DNA of 59,019 nucleotides from JAVVEW01 sp032251045 (GTDB lineage Bacteria > Pseudomonadota > Gammaproteobacteria > Methylococcales > Methylomonadaceae), in NCBI GenBank assembly GCA_032251045.1, contig JAVVEW010000010.1, positions 1-59,019 of the forward strand, read 5' to 3'. Numbering within the stretch: the first letter of the stretch is position 1; every line of letters starts with the position of its first letter. Under the pieces are notes generated by a model. That model was not told the DNA's origin. It saw only the letters and a list, made by a program, of their open reading frames with translations, and did no database searches. The position numbers and the translations under genes were made by a program. Below, one piece after another: positions 8,374 through 17,474 of the stretch.

Positions 8374-8652
8374 TTATTTCATCATAGACTGCTTGAACAT
8401 GCGATCTAACTTGTCATTAGTATCACGAGCGTAACCGGCCGCACGGTTAGCAGCTGCTTCAGCGGCAGAAGCGCGAGCAGAAGCATCTGCGGCAGCATTT
8501 TTAGCGCTGCTGGCATCTGCGGCAACCGTGGTCACTTTGCTGTTCAAAGCATCGATTTGCGATTGCAGGTTTTCGATATCCGAATTCGTAGCACAACCCA
8601 CAAACAGCGTGGAAACCAATGCAATCACAGACAAGGTAGTAAATTTTTTCAT
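8374..8652 (-). CDS. Alanine-zipper outer-membrane lipoprotein (Lpp/OprI type)
   Basis: 92 residues. The signal peptide ends in the lipobox FVGC (Cys19), so the mature protein is lipid-anchored. The rest is a single helix with heptad hydrophobics early (LQSQIDALNSKV) and an Ala-rich zipper (about 45-78), ending RMFKQSMMK. The terminal Lys could be the peptidoglycan attachment site, as in Lpp. The family forms trimers that tie the outer membrane to the wall. It has its own promoter and a strong terminator, consistent with high expression. The ribosome site AAGGAAA precedes the ATG. Confidence 0.9.
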   Translation of the reverse strand: MKKFTTLSVIALVSTLFVGCATNSDIENLQSQIDALNSKVTTVAADASSAKNAAADASARASAAEAAANRAAGYARDTNDKLDRMFKQSMMK

Positions 8653-8716
8653 AGCGTTTCCTTAGATTTTAGTCAGGTTGGAGAAAGCTTATTGGATTTC
8701 AGTAAGCATGAGCATT

Positions 8717-8745
8717 ATTATCAACCGGAAAGCCGCTTTATGCAA
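8717..8745 (-). promoter_or_regulatory. Sigma-70 promoter of the lipoprotein gene
   Basis: On the minus strand TTGCAT (8740-8745) and GATAAT (8717-8722) are separated by 17 bases, a good -35/-10 pair about 65 bases upstream of the lipoprotein ATG. Confidence 0.6.
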
Positions 8746-8800
8746 TAATCGCTCTTTTTTTGTTGGTAAGTCTCTAGCTAATGGGTCATCAATAGCAAAC

Positions 8801-9775
8801 ATGATGTCATTTCCTGCCCAATCCGGCGGCACACGCGCAACTGCGTTTCAGGCCAAAGACTTTATTGAAACCCGGCACGGTCTGTTTTTTGCCGTGCTTG
8901 ACTCGACCCTGGAAGACAACCGGGTCATGGCCTTCTTGCGTTACCTCAAGAAGGCCGGGCAATATCATAAATTCGATACCGAAGCGGCCAAACGCTATCT
9001 TACCGAACACGCCCCTCATCACCTGTTCCGGTCATCACGTCTCGATGCGGATGTGCATGGCGTCCCCCTTGCGGAAATCAGCCATCATCATCAACCGCAT
9101 CTCCGTATGATGGAATTGCGCCAGACGTCTGCCACGGATGCGGTCATGCACGACATTCAACAGCTCATGGCGCTATATCATGAGCATGGCATAGACCTGA
9201 CCTCGCTCGGCGTAACAGGCTCATTACTGATCGGTGCCCAGAATCCAGCCTCCGACATCGATTTGGTGGTCTATTCGCGCAGTACATTTCAGTATTTACG
9301 TGAACTCAACCAAACCTTTATCCAACAAGGTAAGCTGGGCAATCTCAACCAGGCCGATTGGCAACTCAGCTATCAGCGTCGACAATGCGAACTGAGCTTT
9401 GACCGCTACCTCTGGCACGAACAACGCAAATTCAACAAAGCACTGATCAATGGCCGCAAATTTGATCTCAGCTTGCTTACCCCCGCACCCGAAAGCACAA
9501 ATCGCTATGTGAAGAAAGGCTTTACCAAAATCACTGCCCGCGTTTGCAATGACCAATGGGCCTTCGATTATCCAGCCCGGTATCAGATTGAACATCCCGA
9601 CATCTTCGAAATCGTCAGCTTTACCGCCACCTATACCGGGCAAGCTTTGGCCGGTGAGCGGCTTAGCGCCGCAGGTTGGCTGGAGCAATGTCAACAAACA
9701 GGCATGGTGCGCCTGGTGGTAGGCAGCTCTCGCGAGGCTAAGGGCGAGTTTATCGAGGTTATCAGCGGTGATTAA
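8801..9775 (+). CDS. Predicted nucleotidyltransferase (pol beta superfamily)
   Basis: About 324 residues from the ATG at 8801; ATG 8804 is equally possible and neither has a clear ribosome site. The minimal nucleotidyltransferase motif is present near residues 145-162: GSLLIGAQNPASDIDLVVY, with the DxD metal ligands. The third acidic residue is probably in the RKFDLSLL segment. The C-terminal part (VCNDQWAFDYPARYQIEHP, IVSFTATYTGQ) suggests an additional small beta domain. Similar stand-alone enzymes are better known from archaea; the target is unknown. It overlaps the following HAD phosphatase gene by 8 bases, which implies coupled translation and perhaps a shared substrate. Confidence 0.75.
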   Translation: MMSFPAQSGGTRATAFQAKDFIETRHGLFFAVLDSTLEDNRVMAFLRYLKKAGQYHKFDTEAAKRYLTEHAPHHLFRSSRLDADVHGVPLAEISHHHQPHLRMMELRQTSATDAVMHDIQQLMALYHEHGIDLTSLGVTGSLLIGAQNPASDIDLVVYSRSTFQYLRELNQTFIQQGKLGNLNQADWQLSYQRRQCELSFDRYLWHEQRKFNKALINGRKFDLSLLTPAPESTNRYVKKGFTKITARVCNDQWAFDYPARYQIEHPDIFEIVSFTATYTGQALAGERLSAAGWLEQCQQTGMVRLVVGSSREAKGEFIEVISGD

Positions 9776-10418
9776 GGCTCTGTTATTGGATTTTGACGGT
9801 GTCATTGTCGATAACGAACCCAGTTTTATCGCGGCCTGGCAACACGCGGCCCAACATTTACAACTGGCCTGGCCGTGGCCTGAGCACGCTTTGCGCGGCA
9901 AAAGCCTTGCTGCGCTCCAGCCATTACTGCTGCAACAATGGCGGTCACAAACCGCACTCACCACGTTTCTGGAGTTGAGCGAGACATTCTGGCTTGATCA
10001 GGTAGCCCGCAACGGGCTGGATGTGATGCCTGGCGTAGCTGAATTACTGACTTGGCTAGCACAAACCGGTATGCCCTATGCCCTGGCCAGCAATAGCCAT
10101 ACAACAGCCATAACCCGCAGTTTAAGCTATGCCGGACTGGCTGGCCGTTTTCCGGTCATGGTCGGCAGCGACCAGGTCAGTGCCGGAAAGCCCAGTCCCG
10201 AGGTTTTTTTACGCGCCGCGCAAATCCTTGACGTTGCGATTGGCGATTGCCTGGTAGTGGAAGATTCGGCAACCGGGCTGACTGCGGCACGGCACAGCGG
10301 TGGCAAAGTCGCCTATGTCGGACCTGAAAGCCAGGCTGACAGCGTGTTGCGGAAACTCAGTGATTGGCAATACCCCGATTTGACCACGCTGTGTCTGGAT
10401 TTAACCGTGCTGACCTAA
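9768..10418 (+). CDS. HAD-superfamily phosphatase (CbbY / beta-phosphoglucomutase-like)
   Basis: 216 residues with a GTG start inside the end of the nucleotidyltransferase gene. HAD motif I is DFDGVIVDNEP (Asp8 nucleophile, Asp10 acid/base), motif II is the Ser of ALASNSHT (near 105), motif III is the Lys of AGKPSPEVFL and motif IV is VVEDSATG. An alpha-helical cap (about 15-80) makes it subclass I. Such enzymes dephosphorylate sugar phosphates or glycolate phosphate; specificity cannot be assigned. The overlap with the upstream gene suggests the two act on one pathway. Confidence 0.85.
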   Translation: MIKALLLDFDGVIVDNEPSFIAAWQHAAQHLQLAWPWPEHALRGKSLAALQPLLLQQWRSQTALTTFLELSETFWLDQVARNGLDVMPGVAELLTWLAQTGMPYALASNSHTTAITRSLSYAGLAGRFPVMVGSDQVSAGKPSPEVFLRAAQILDVAIGDCLVVEDSATGLTAARHSGGKVAYVGPESQADSVLRKLSDWQYPDLTTLCLDLTVLT

Positions 10419-10436
10419 CGCACAGCGAATTGATTG

Positions 10437-11312
10437 TCATCCGCGCAACCGGTCATAGAGCAACGCTGCGACTCGCCTGGCCTCATTCAGCGGCCCTGGC
10501 GCAGCCGCCAACGTACCGGTCTGCTCAAACACCTGCAAGGGCGTCACCCATGCCCGCGCCTTAAGGCGTGCCATACTCTGCACCACCCGACTGTGCTTAC
10601 CAACCGGCTGCAGCGTCAGAACACCCACTTTGGCACCGGATGTCAATGCTTCGTAGACCATCGATACACTGTCCTCTGTCACCCAAACCTGCCCCGCCCC
10701 GGCCAGTAGGTCTGGCAATACATCAACACCCGCATCCGATGGCGCAATACAGGCTATATTCGGAAAATGATGCTGCACGACCTCAATAAACCCCACAGGG
10801 GTACGCCGCGAAGTGAGTAAGGTCAATTGCTGGTCAGCGGCACATCGGGTCAGCGTGCGCAACTGCGCTATCAGCGACTCAGCTTGCCATTGGTAGTGCT
10901 TGCAAGGCCCCCCAATCAGGATCAGCGTTTGCGATGCCAGATGCGGGCCACCGGACTCGATACCATTGAGCACGCCTTCGGTGGAAATCACGTTACCGGC
11001 ATCGGCAAGTCCATCATGAGCGGGCGCAATGACCCAATCAAACCACGACAAAGGCAAGCTTGGTTTCATCAACAGGACTGTCGAAGCACGCATCTGCCAG
11101 CCTGCCACAAGAACCAAACCATGTGTCCGATGACCAGCGCCAAATACGGCATCAACAGGTGTGGTTAATTGTTTGAGTACACAGATATCGCCAGCATGTC
11201 GAGGATAAAGCCATTGGCAATGCGAAGCGCCAAGACCGGCCAGTGCCTGTGCAAGGCCTTTGAGCTGATTCTGGTGTCCGGTTTTTCCGTCACTGATAAG
11301 CGCTAAACGCAT
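10437..11312 (-). CDS. ELM1/GtrOC1-family protein (DUF1022)
   Basis: 291 residues. It matches the bacterial family named after plant mitochondrial-fission protein ELM1: N-terminal LISDGKTGHQNQLKGLAQAL, a central LILIGGPCKHYQW, and C-terminal VWVTEDSVSMVYEALTSGAKVGVL, which resembles the nucleotide-sugar-binding half of GT-B glycosyltransferases. In bacteria a role in envelope sugar transfer is suspected but not shown. It lies downstream of rpmE on the same strand, beyond a terminator, and is convergent with the HAD gene. Confidence 0.8.
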   Translation of the reverse strand: MRLALISDGKTGHQNQLKGLAQALAGLGASHCQWLYPRHAGDICVLKQLTTPVDAVFGAGHRTHGLVLVAGWQMRASTVLLMKPSLPLSWFDWVIAPAHDGLADAGNVISTEGVLNGIESGGPHLASQTLILIGGPCKHYQWQAESLIAQLRTLTRCAADQQLTLLTSRRTPVGFIEVVQHHFPNIACIAPSDAGVDVLPDLLAGAGQVWVTEDSVSMVYEALTSGAKVGVLTLQPVGKHSRVVQSMARLKARAWVTPLQVFEQTGTLAAAPGPLNEARRVAALLYDRLRG

Positions 11313-11330
11313 TCATGCACCCGCACCCGG

Positions 11331-11370
11331 ATAAAAACCACCCATGCCTGCGATTTCGCATCGGTGGTTT
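11331..11370 (-). terminator. Terminator after rpmE
   Basis: On the minus strand AAACCACC and GGGTGGTTTTT pair around an inner ATGC/GCAT stem, followed by T residues, 14 bases beyond the rpmE stop. Confidence 0.7.
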
Positions 11371-11383
11371 GGCAGGATAAGAC

Positions 11384-11584
11384 TTATTTGCCGTATTTCT
11401 TGCGGAATTTATCGACACGACCGGCAGTATCGACCACCCGTTGCTTACCGGTGTAGAAAGGGTGGCAAGCCGAGCAAACTTCGATCTGTAGATCCTTGCC
11501 CAGCACCGAACCGGTTTGAAAAGTGTTACCGCAGCCACAGGTCACGGTGATTTGCTTGTATTCAGGATGGATATCTGGTTTCAT
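11384..11584 (-). CDS. rpmE: 50S ribosomal protein L31
   Basis: 66 residues, normal for L31. It is the zinc-binding (C+) form: Cys16 and Cys18 in TCGCG and the CSAC pair at 37-40 make the zinc ligand set. It sits on the large subunit at the inter-subunit bridge. A zinc-containing L31 is usually replaced under zinc limitation by a Zur-controlled C- paralogue, which is not in this window. Followed by its own terminator and divergent from xthA. Confidence 0.97.
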   Translation of the reverse strand: MKPDIHPEYKQITVTCGCGNTFQTGSVLGKDLQIEVCSACHPFYTGKQRVVDTAGRVDKFRKKYGK

Positions 11585-11666
11585 GATTAAGCCTTTAGGT
11601 CGATGGCGCCAAGAATTTATAAACTCACCATTATAATATCAACAAACTATCCCGACAATTTATTTT

Positions 11667-12455
11667 ATGCGCGTGATCACTTTTAATGCCAACGGCATAC
11701 GCTCTGCGGCACGTAAGGGTTTTTTTACCTGGCTGGCAACGCAGCACGCCGACCTGGTTTGTATTCAGGAAACCAAGGCGCAAATACAGCAACTGGACGA
11801 CCCCGCATTCAAACCCGCCGGCTACCACTGCTATTACCATGACGCCGAAAAAAAAGGCTACAGCGGCGTCGCCATTTATAGTCGCATTCAGCCTGAAAAA
11901 GTCATTTATGGCCTGGACTGGCCAGAATTTGATTACGAAGGCCGTTATATCGAAGCGCAATTTCCTGATTTCAGTGTAGCATCCGTTTATCTGCCTTCGG
12001 GAACCTCAGGGCCTGTACGACAAGCGGTAAAATACAGGGTTTTAGATCATTTCTGGGCGGTTATGCAAACGCAGGCGCAATCAGGGCGCGCCTATATACT
12101 GTGTGGCGATGTCAATATCGCGCATAAGAATATTGACCTTAAAAACTGGCGCGGCAACCAGAAAAACTCCGGTTTTTTACCCGAGGAAAGAGCCTGGCTG
12201 GATACAGTCTTCGATTCTGGCGACTGGTTTGACGGCTTCAGACAAATTAACGACCAACCCGATCAATACACCTGGTGGTCGAATCGCGGTCAGTCCTGGG
12301 CAAACAATGTTGGCTGGCGCATCGATTATCAGATCATCAGTAAAAACCTGGCCGATAAAGTCCAGCAGGCATCGATTTACCGGGAACAGAAGTTTTCCGA
12401 CCATGCGCCGTTGATCATGGACTATCAGCCGGTATCGGTTTTCGACGCTGCATAA
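11667..12455 (+). CDS. xth: Exodeoxyribonuclease III (AP endonuclease)
   Basis: 262 residues (E. coli XthA 268). A Mg-dependent enzyme that cuts at abasic sites and degrades 3' ends in base-excision repair. The family residues are visible: Asn7/Asn9 in FNANGIRS, Glu35 in CIQETKA, the GDVNIAHKNID motif near 147-157, and the C-terminal SDHAPL with the catalytic His. The last 41 bases overlap the end of the convergent AmpG-like gene. Confidence 0.95.
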   Translation: MRVITFNANGIRSAARKGFFTWLATQHADLVCIQETKAQIQQLDDPAFKPAGYHCYYHDAEKKGYSGVAIYSRIQPEKVIYGLDWPEFDYEGRYIEAQFPDFSVASVYLPSGTSGPVRQAVKYRVLDHFWAVMQTQAQSGRAYILCGDVNIAHKNIDLKNWRGNQKNSGFLPEERAWLDTVFDSGDWFDGFRQINDQPDQYTWWSNRGQSWANNVGWRIDYQIISKNLADKVQQASIYREQKFSDHAPLIMDYQPVSVFDAA

Positions 12456-13689
12456 CCCAAACCACCAACGCCAATGCCGGCACCCCCAACAACGCAGAGT
12501 AGACAAAAAACCAGCTGTACCCAAAGCGCTCCACAATCATCCCCGATACGCCGCCCAAAAGTTTCGCAGGCAAGGTCATCAACGAACTGAACAAGGCATA
12601 TTGGGTGGCGGTAAACGCGCTGCTGGTCAGGCTGGACAGATAAGCAATGAACACCGAGCCGGCCAGACCGCCGCCAAAATTATCGGCACTGATGACCCAG
12701 GCCAACTTCACCCAATCCGGCGCCTGCCCGGCCAGCCAGGCAAACAGTAAATTGGTGCTGGCAGTCAACAGCGCGCCCAGCCACAACGGGCCGGCCAGAC
12801 CGAATCTAAGCACCAGCACACCGCCGAGGGAAGCGCCGAGCAAGGTCATTAAAAAGCCAAAAACCTTGCCGATTTCAGCGATCTCGGCCTTGCTATAGCC
12901 CATATCCAAATAAAACGGATTGGCCATCACGCCCATGGTAATGTCACTGAGCCGGTACACTGCGATCAGCAACAAGATAACCCAGGCCAATCGACCTTCG
13001 CGGCGAAAGAACTCCAAAAATGGCGCCACCACAATATGCCACAGCCCGGCCTGTTCAGACCGCACGCTTTCCACATGCACAGGCTCTGCAATGAACAACG
13101 TAGTCAGCATGCCCACTGCCATCAAAGCCGCCATGGCCTGATAAGCAAACGCCCAGGTCTGCCATTCCGCCAAAAAAAATGCGCCAGCCCCTGCAGTCAA
13201 CAGCGCCACCCGATAACCGAACACATACATAGCCGCCATCGCCGCCTGCCAGCGAATTGCAACCGCCTCGATGCGGTAAGCATCTAGGGCAACGTCCTGG
13301 GTCGCCGAACAAAACGCTACCCATACCGCCAACGCCGCCAGCAGCGCCAGAGACTGACGCGGCTCGATCATCGCCATGGCAAGCAATCCCAAGGCAATGC
13401 CAATCTGCGCCAGCAGCAACCAGGCGCGCCGTTTGCCCAGCCAGGCGGTCAGCATCGGCAACGGCAAATGATCGACCACCGGCGCCCAGATCACTTTGAT
13501 TGAATAGGTCAGCCCAACCCAACTGAAAAAACCGATCACCGAAAGCTCGATTCCGCTATCCCGAAGCCAGGCAGATAAGGTGGAAAACACCAATAAAAAA
13601 GGCAGCCCGGCGGAAAAGCCCAGGGCTGCCATGCCAAGCACACGCGGCTGGAGATAAATCGCCAGCAGCGCATGTTTAGGTTGGCTCAT
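12415..13689 (-). CDS. ampG: AmpG-like major facilitator permease
   Basis: 424 residues, about 12 membrane segments. The N-terminal FSAGLPFLLVFSTLSAWLRDSGIELSVIG-type region, the LLLAQIGIALGLLAMAM segment and the Asp-containing SATQDVALDAYRIE motif match AmpG, which imports GlcNAc-anhydromuropeptides for cell-wall recycling. E. coli AmpG is 491 residues; this shorter form is common in other proteobacteria. The start is 3 bases past the nhaD stop, so the two are likely cotranscribed although their functions differ. The 3' end overlaps xth. Confidence 0.8.
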   Translation of the reverse strand: MSQPKHALLAIYLQPRVLGMAALGFSAGLPFLLVFSTLSAWLRDSGIELSVIGFFSWVGLTYSIKVIWAPVVDHLPLPMLTAWLGKRRAWLLLAQIGIALGLLAMAMIEPRQSLALLAALAVWVAFCSATQDVALDAYRIEAVAIRWQAAMAAMYVFGYRVALLTAGAGAFFLAEWQTWAFAYQAMAALMAVGMLTTLFIAEPVHVESVRSEQAGLWHIVVAPFLEFFRREGRLAWVILLLIAVYRLSDITMGVMANPFYLDMGYSKAEIAEIGKVFGFLMTLLGASLGGVLVLRFGLAGPLWLGALLTASTNLLFAWLAGQAPDWVKLAWVISADNFGGGLAGSVFIAYLSSLTSSAFTATQYALFSSLMTLPAKLLGGVSGMIVERFGYSWFFVYSALLGVPALALVVWVMQRRKPIPADSP

Positions 13690-13692
13690 GCC

Positions 13693-15069
13693 TTAGCCGT
13701 TGATCAGATAATGCGTAAATATACTAGCAGCATATCCCGCCGCAATATGTGGCGTCCATTTCAAATGACTGAAAAACGTATACTTATGCTGTGACTGACC
13801 CATCAAAGCCACGCCAGCCGCTGATCCGATAGACAACATCGAACCACCAACGCCGGCGGTCAAGGTAATCAGCAACCATTGATACAAATCCATGTCCACC
13901 CCCATGCTCAAGACCGCGAACATAACCGGAATGTTATCGACAATGGCGGATAATACACCGACAAAAATGTTGGCCGTCGTTGGCCCTAAGCCGTCATACA
14001 AACCAGCCGAGACCAGCTCCAGGTAACCGATATATCCCAAACCGCCAACGGCAAACACCACGCCGAAGAAAAACAGCAAGGTATCCCATTCGGCATCACG
14101 GACTTTGTGGAAAATATCGTAATCATCATCTTCACTGTGAACCAGTGAAATACGATAACCGAACAACATCAATAAGCCCATGCCGGTCATCATGCCCATA
14201 AACGGCGGCAGATGCAAAAACTGCTTGAAGCTGACCGCAAGAACAATGGTCAGGGCGAATAATGCACAGATAGTGACTGCACCGGGCTTCAGACTCACCA
14301 TCGATTCATTGGTTTTCGTCGGCTGCTCATCAGGCACCGCCAGATACATAAAAAAGGCTGGAACCACATAGTTCACGACCGAAGGAATGAATAATCGAAA
14401 GAAATCAAAAAACTCGGCGTAGCCCGCCTGCCAGACCATCAGCGTGGTGATATCACCAAAGGGACTGAATGCGCCGCCGGCATTGGCCGCGACCACCAGA
14501 TTGATCAAACCGATGGTGAGAAACTTTTCGTTGTTTTTACCGACCGCCATCACCACTGCACCGACCAGCAACGCCGAGGTCAGATTATCGGCTACCGCCG
14601 ACAGGAAAAAAGTAATCACCCCGGTGATCCAGAACAATTTCCGGTAACCGAATTCTTTATGCACCATCCACGAACGCAAGGCTTCGAACACATTACGCTC
14701 GGCCATGGCGTTGATGTAAGTCATGGCTACCAGCAAAAACAACATCAATTCCGCATACTCTTTGAGGTTATGCTCAAAGGCGGCATGTAGCTGCTCGCCA
14801 GAAACACCGGCAGAACTGGACAAAACCGCCGCATGGGCCCAGATAATGCCGGCGGCCAATATCACGGGCTTGGACTTTTTCAGCCCTGTAAACTCCTCGG
14901 CCATGACAAAGCCATAGGCGATCATAAAAATCAGCACGGCATAAATACCGCGCTCAGTCCCAGTCAGACCAAGATTTTCAAATTCCGCCGCCGCAGCCCA
15001 TTCCGGCACCACCAGCAAAGCAAGTAACATACAAAAAATGCGCACAATAACCCCCCAAATGATTAACAA
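13693..15069 (-). CDS. nhaD: NhaD-type Na+/H+ antiporter
   Basis: 458 residues with a signal-like first helix and 11-12 membrane segments. Characteristic stretches are AYGFVMAEEFTGLKKSKPV, ISAVADNLTSALLVGAV (conserved Asp-Asn-Leu-Thr), ANAGGAFSPFGDITTLMVWQ and SAIVDNIPVMFA (second Asp-Asn). The paired helix breaks of the ion-transporter superfamily are intact. It would exchange Na+ or Li+ for H+ at alkaline pH. It shares a 142-base divergent region with the sulfite/nitrite reductase gene. Confidence 0.92.
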   Translation of the reverse strand: MLIIWGVIVRIFCMLLALLVVPEWAAAAEFENLGLTGTERGIYAVLIFMIAYGFVMAEEFTGLKKSKPVILAAGIIWAHAAVLSSSAGVSGEQLHAAFEHNLKEYAELMLFLLVAMTYINAMAERNVFEALRSWMVHKEFGYRKLFWITGVITFFLSAVADNLTSALLVGAVVMAVGKNNEKFLTIGLINLVVAANAGGAFSPFGDITTLMVWQAGYAEFFDFFRLFIPSVVNYVVPAFFMYLAVPDEQPTKTNESMVSLKPGAVTICALFALTIVLAVSFKQFLHLPPFMGMMTGMGLLMLFGYRISLVHSEDDDYDIFHKVRDAEWDTLLFFFGVVFAVGGLGYIGYLELVSAGLYDGLGPTTANIFVGVLSAIVDNIPVMFAVLSMGVDMDLYQWLLITLTAGVGGSMLSIGSAAGVALMGQSQHKYTFFSHLKWTPHIAAGYAASIFTHYLING

Positions 15070-15211
15070 ACTGTTTCATGAACCTTTGCCGATTTCAACC
15101 GACAAAACCGACACATTATAGTCACAATAAGATGTTTGTCATTGTCCGCTCAAACCCGGATGATGTATTCTTAACCGGTTAACGCTTAGGATTTGAGAGT
15201 TTCATAACACT

Positions 15212-16864
15212 ATGTACCGATATAACACCTTAGACCAAACCCTGGTCAACGAACGGGTCGCGCAATTTCGCGAGCAAACCGCCCGCTTTCTGAACGGCGA
15301 GCTCAGTGAAGATCAATTCCGGCCGCTACGCCTGATGAACGGTCTATACATCCAAACACACGCCCCCATGCTGCGCGTAGCCGGCCCTTATGGCCTGTTT
15401 TCCTCGCGTCAACTGCGTAAACTGGCGCATATCGCCCGCACTTACGACAAAAATTATTGCCACTTCACCACCCGGCAGAATATCCAATTCAACTGGCCAA
15501 AACTGGAACAGGTTCCCGACATTCTGGCGGAACTGGCGGAAGTGGAAATGCACGCCATGCAGACCAGCGGTAACTGCATGCGTAACACCACCACCGATGC
15601 TCTGGCCGGCGTCGCCGTCGATGAAATCGAAGACCCACGGCCTTATTGTGAAATCATCCGGCAATGGACCATTCTGCATCCGGAATTCGCCTATCTGCCG
15701 CGCAAATTCAAAATCGCCGTATCCGGCACTGAACAAGATCGAGCCGCCACTCAATTACACGACATTGGTCTTCATTTAGTTAAAAATGAGTCCGGCGAAA
15801 TCGGTTTTCGGGTGTTGGTCGGTGGTGGCTTGGGCCGAACACCCATTATTGGCCAGGTGATTCGTGAATTTCTGCCCAAGCAAGAGCTTCTGGCTTACCT
15901 TGAGGCCATTGTCCGGATTTATAATCTGTACGGTCGCCGCGACAATAAATACAAGGCCAGAATCAAGATTCTGGTCAAAGAAATCGGCCTTGCCGCATTC
16001 AAGGAAAAAGTCGAACAGGAATGGCAGTTAAGCCGAGAGCCTTTGCTGTTGAGCGACGAACGCATCGCCGAAATCAAACGTTATTTCGCCCCACCCGCTT
16101 ACGAGGCAAGCGCCGCTGATGATCAAACTCTGGTCGCCAAACTGGCCGAAAACCAAGCGTTTGCCACCTGGTATCAGCATAATACGGTCGCGCATCAAAA
16201 AGCCGGCTACCGTGCGGTATTTGTGTCATTAAAGCATCCAACTGCGCCGCCTGGCGATATTACCGACCGGCAATTGGATGTTTTAGCGGATTTAACAGAT
16301 CAGTACAGTTTTGGCGAAATTCGCAGCAACCATCGCCAGAACCTGATGCTGGCCGATGTCCGGCAAAGTGATTTATTCGCCCTCTGGCAAGCACTTCGGC
16401 ACATTGAACTGGCGACCCCTAATATCGGCACGGTCAGTGACATTATCTGCTGTCCGGGTCTAGATTTTTGCTCGCTGGCCAATGCCGGCTCGATCGGTGT
16501 GGTACGTGAACTCAACGAAGCCCTGGACGACCTCGATTACCAATACGATCTGGGCGACATTAAAATCAACATTTCCGGCTGCATGAATGGCTGTGCGCAT
16601 CAAAGCGTCGGCCATATCGGCATTCTGGGTGTCGATAAAAAAGGCGAGGAATGGTATCAAATCACGCTGGGCGGCAGTTCGGAAAATCAGGCCGCTATCG
16701 GCCAGCGTCTTGGCCCTGCCGTATCCCGAGACCAAATCACGGATACCATTCTCGACATTCTCGATGTTTATCTGAACATCCGCGAGCCGGATGAGCCTTT
16801 TCTCGCCACCGTCAATCGAGCTGGCCTGGAACCGTTCAAGGAGAAAATCTATGCCACTTGTTAA
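15212..16864 (+). CDS. cysI: Sulfite/nitrite reductase hemoprotein (CysI type)
   Basis: 550 residues. Two ferredoxin-like half domains and the siroheme-[4Fe-4S] sites are present: TSGNCMRN near 122-129, then CCPGLDFCSLA near 413-423 and SGCMNGCAHQ near 454-463, whose four cysteines bind the cluster. It catalyses six-electron reduction of sulfite to sulfide, or of nitrite to ammonia. The single-chain form followed by DUF934 is typical of assimilatory sulfate reduction in non-enteric proteobacteria, which favours sulfite. No cysH or cysD/N is present nearby. The DUF934 gene overlaps its end by 14 bases. Confidence 0.9.
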   Translation: MYRYNTLDQTLVNERVAQFREQTARFLNGELSEDQFRPLRLMNGLYIQTHAPMLRVAGPYGLFSSRQLRKLAHIARTYDKNYCHFTTRQNIQFNWPKLEQVPDILAELAEVEMHAMQTSGNCMRNTTTDALAGVAVDEIEDPRPYCEIIRQWTILHPEFAYLPRKFKIAVSGTEQDRAATQLHDIGLHLVKNESGEIGFRVLVGGGLGRTPIIGQVIREFLPKQELLAYLEAIVRIYNLYGRRDNKYKARIKILVKEIGLAAFKEKVEQEWQLSREPLLLSDERIAEIKRYFAPPAYEASAADDQTLVAKLAENQAFATWYQHNTVAHQKAGYRAVFVSLKHPTAPPGDITDRQLDVLADLTDQYSFGEIRSNHRQNLMLADVRQSDLFALWQALRHIELATPNIGTVSDIICCPGLDFCSLANAGSIGVVRELNEALDDLDYQYDLGDIKINISGCMNGCAHQSVGHIGILGVDKKGEEWYQITLGGSSENQAAIGQRLGPAVSRDQITDTILDILDVYLNIREPDEPFLATVNRAGLEPFKEKIYATC

Positions 16865-17306
16865 AGACCAAACCCTGACTGAAGACTGTTATCGGCATCT
16901 GACCGACAGCGACGCCCTGCCCGAAACCGGTGGCTTTTCTGTGTCACTGCAACGTTGGCTGGATGAACGAGAACATTTATTGACTCACGCAGGGCCTTTA
17001 GGCGTACGCTTGAAAGCAGAACATGAAGTGAGCGTATTCGCCGAAGACCTACCGAAACTGGCGCTGATCGTGCTGGAATTGGACAAATTCACCGATGGCC
17101 GAAGCTTTACCCAAGCCTGGTATTTGCGCCGGCGCTATGGCTTTAACGGGGAAATCCGCGCCGTCGGCGACTATTTACCCGACCAGGTGTTTTACCTGAA
17201 ACGCACCGGAGTCAACGCTTTTGCATTTGATAATGCAGCGCAAGCGCCATTGATACTGGCCAAACTCAACGAGTTTTCCGTGCATTATCAGACTTCGGCC
17301 GCTTGA
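16851..17306 (+). CDS. DUF934 protein associated with sulfite reductase
   Basis: 151 residues starting at the ATG at 16851, which has an AAGGAG site in the end of cysI; the longer in-frame extension upstream lies inside cysI and is rejected. The family core is TDGRSFTQAWYLRRRYGFNG and GDYLPDQVFYLKRTGVNAF. DUF934 proteins are found next to cysI/cysH and are thought to help electron delivery or maturation of the reductase, without proof. The overlap with cysI implies coupled translation. Confidence 0.9.
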   Translation: MPLVKDQTLTEDCYRHLTDSDALPETGGFSVSLQRWLDEREHLLTHAGPLGVRLKAEHEVSVFAEDLPKLALIVLELDKFTDGRSFTQAWYLRRRYGFNGEIRAVGDYLPDQVFYLKRTGVNAFAFDNAAQAPLILAKLNEFSVHYQTSAA

Positions 17307-17474
17307 TCGATCAAAGCTGATCGAGTCGTCAGCCACATACGGCCGGGGCCAGGCATCGCCCCCCTTCTGCTGAGCGAGGGCCCGGTCTCTCGCCAAGCGG
17401 AGGCATCACACAACATGCGTGGACGCCAGGGCAGTCATGGGCAAGTTGCGCAATTCTTACCTGGACCTTCCATA

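Noticed and set aside
17307..17414. TTGATCGATCAA palindrome and GC-rich inverted stretches after DUF934
   Set aside because: No T-run follows either strand and no known operator matches; a terminator or regulatory call is not supported.
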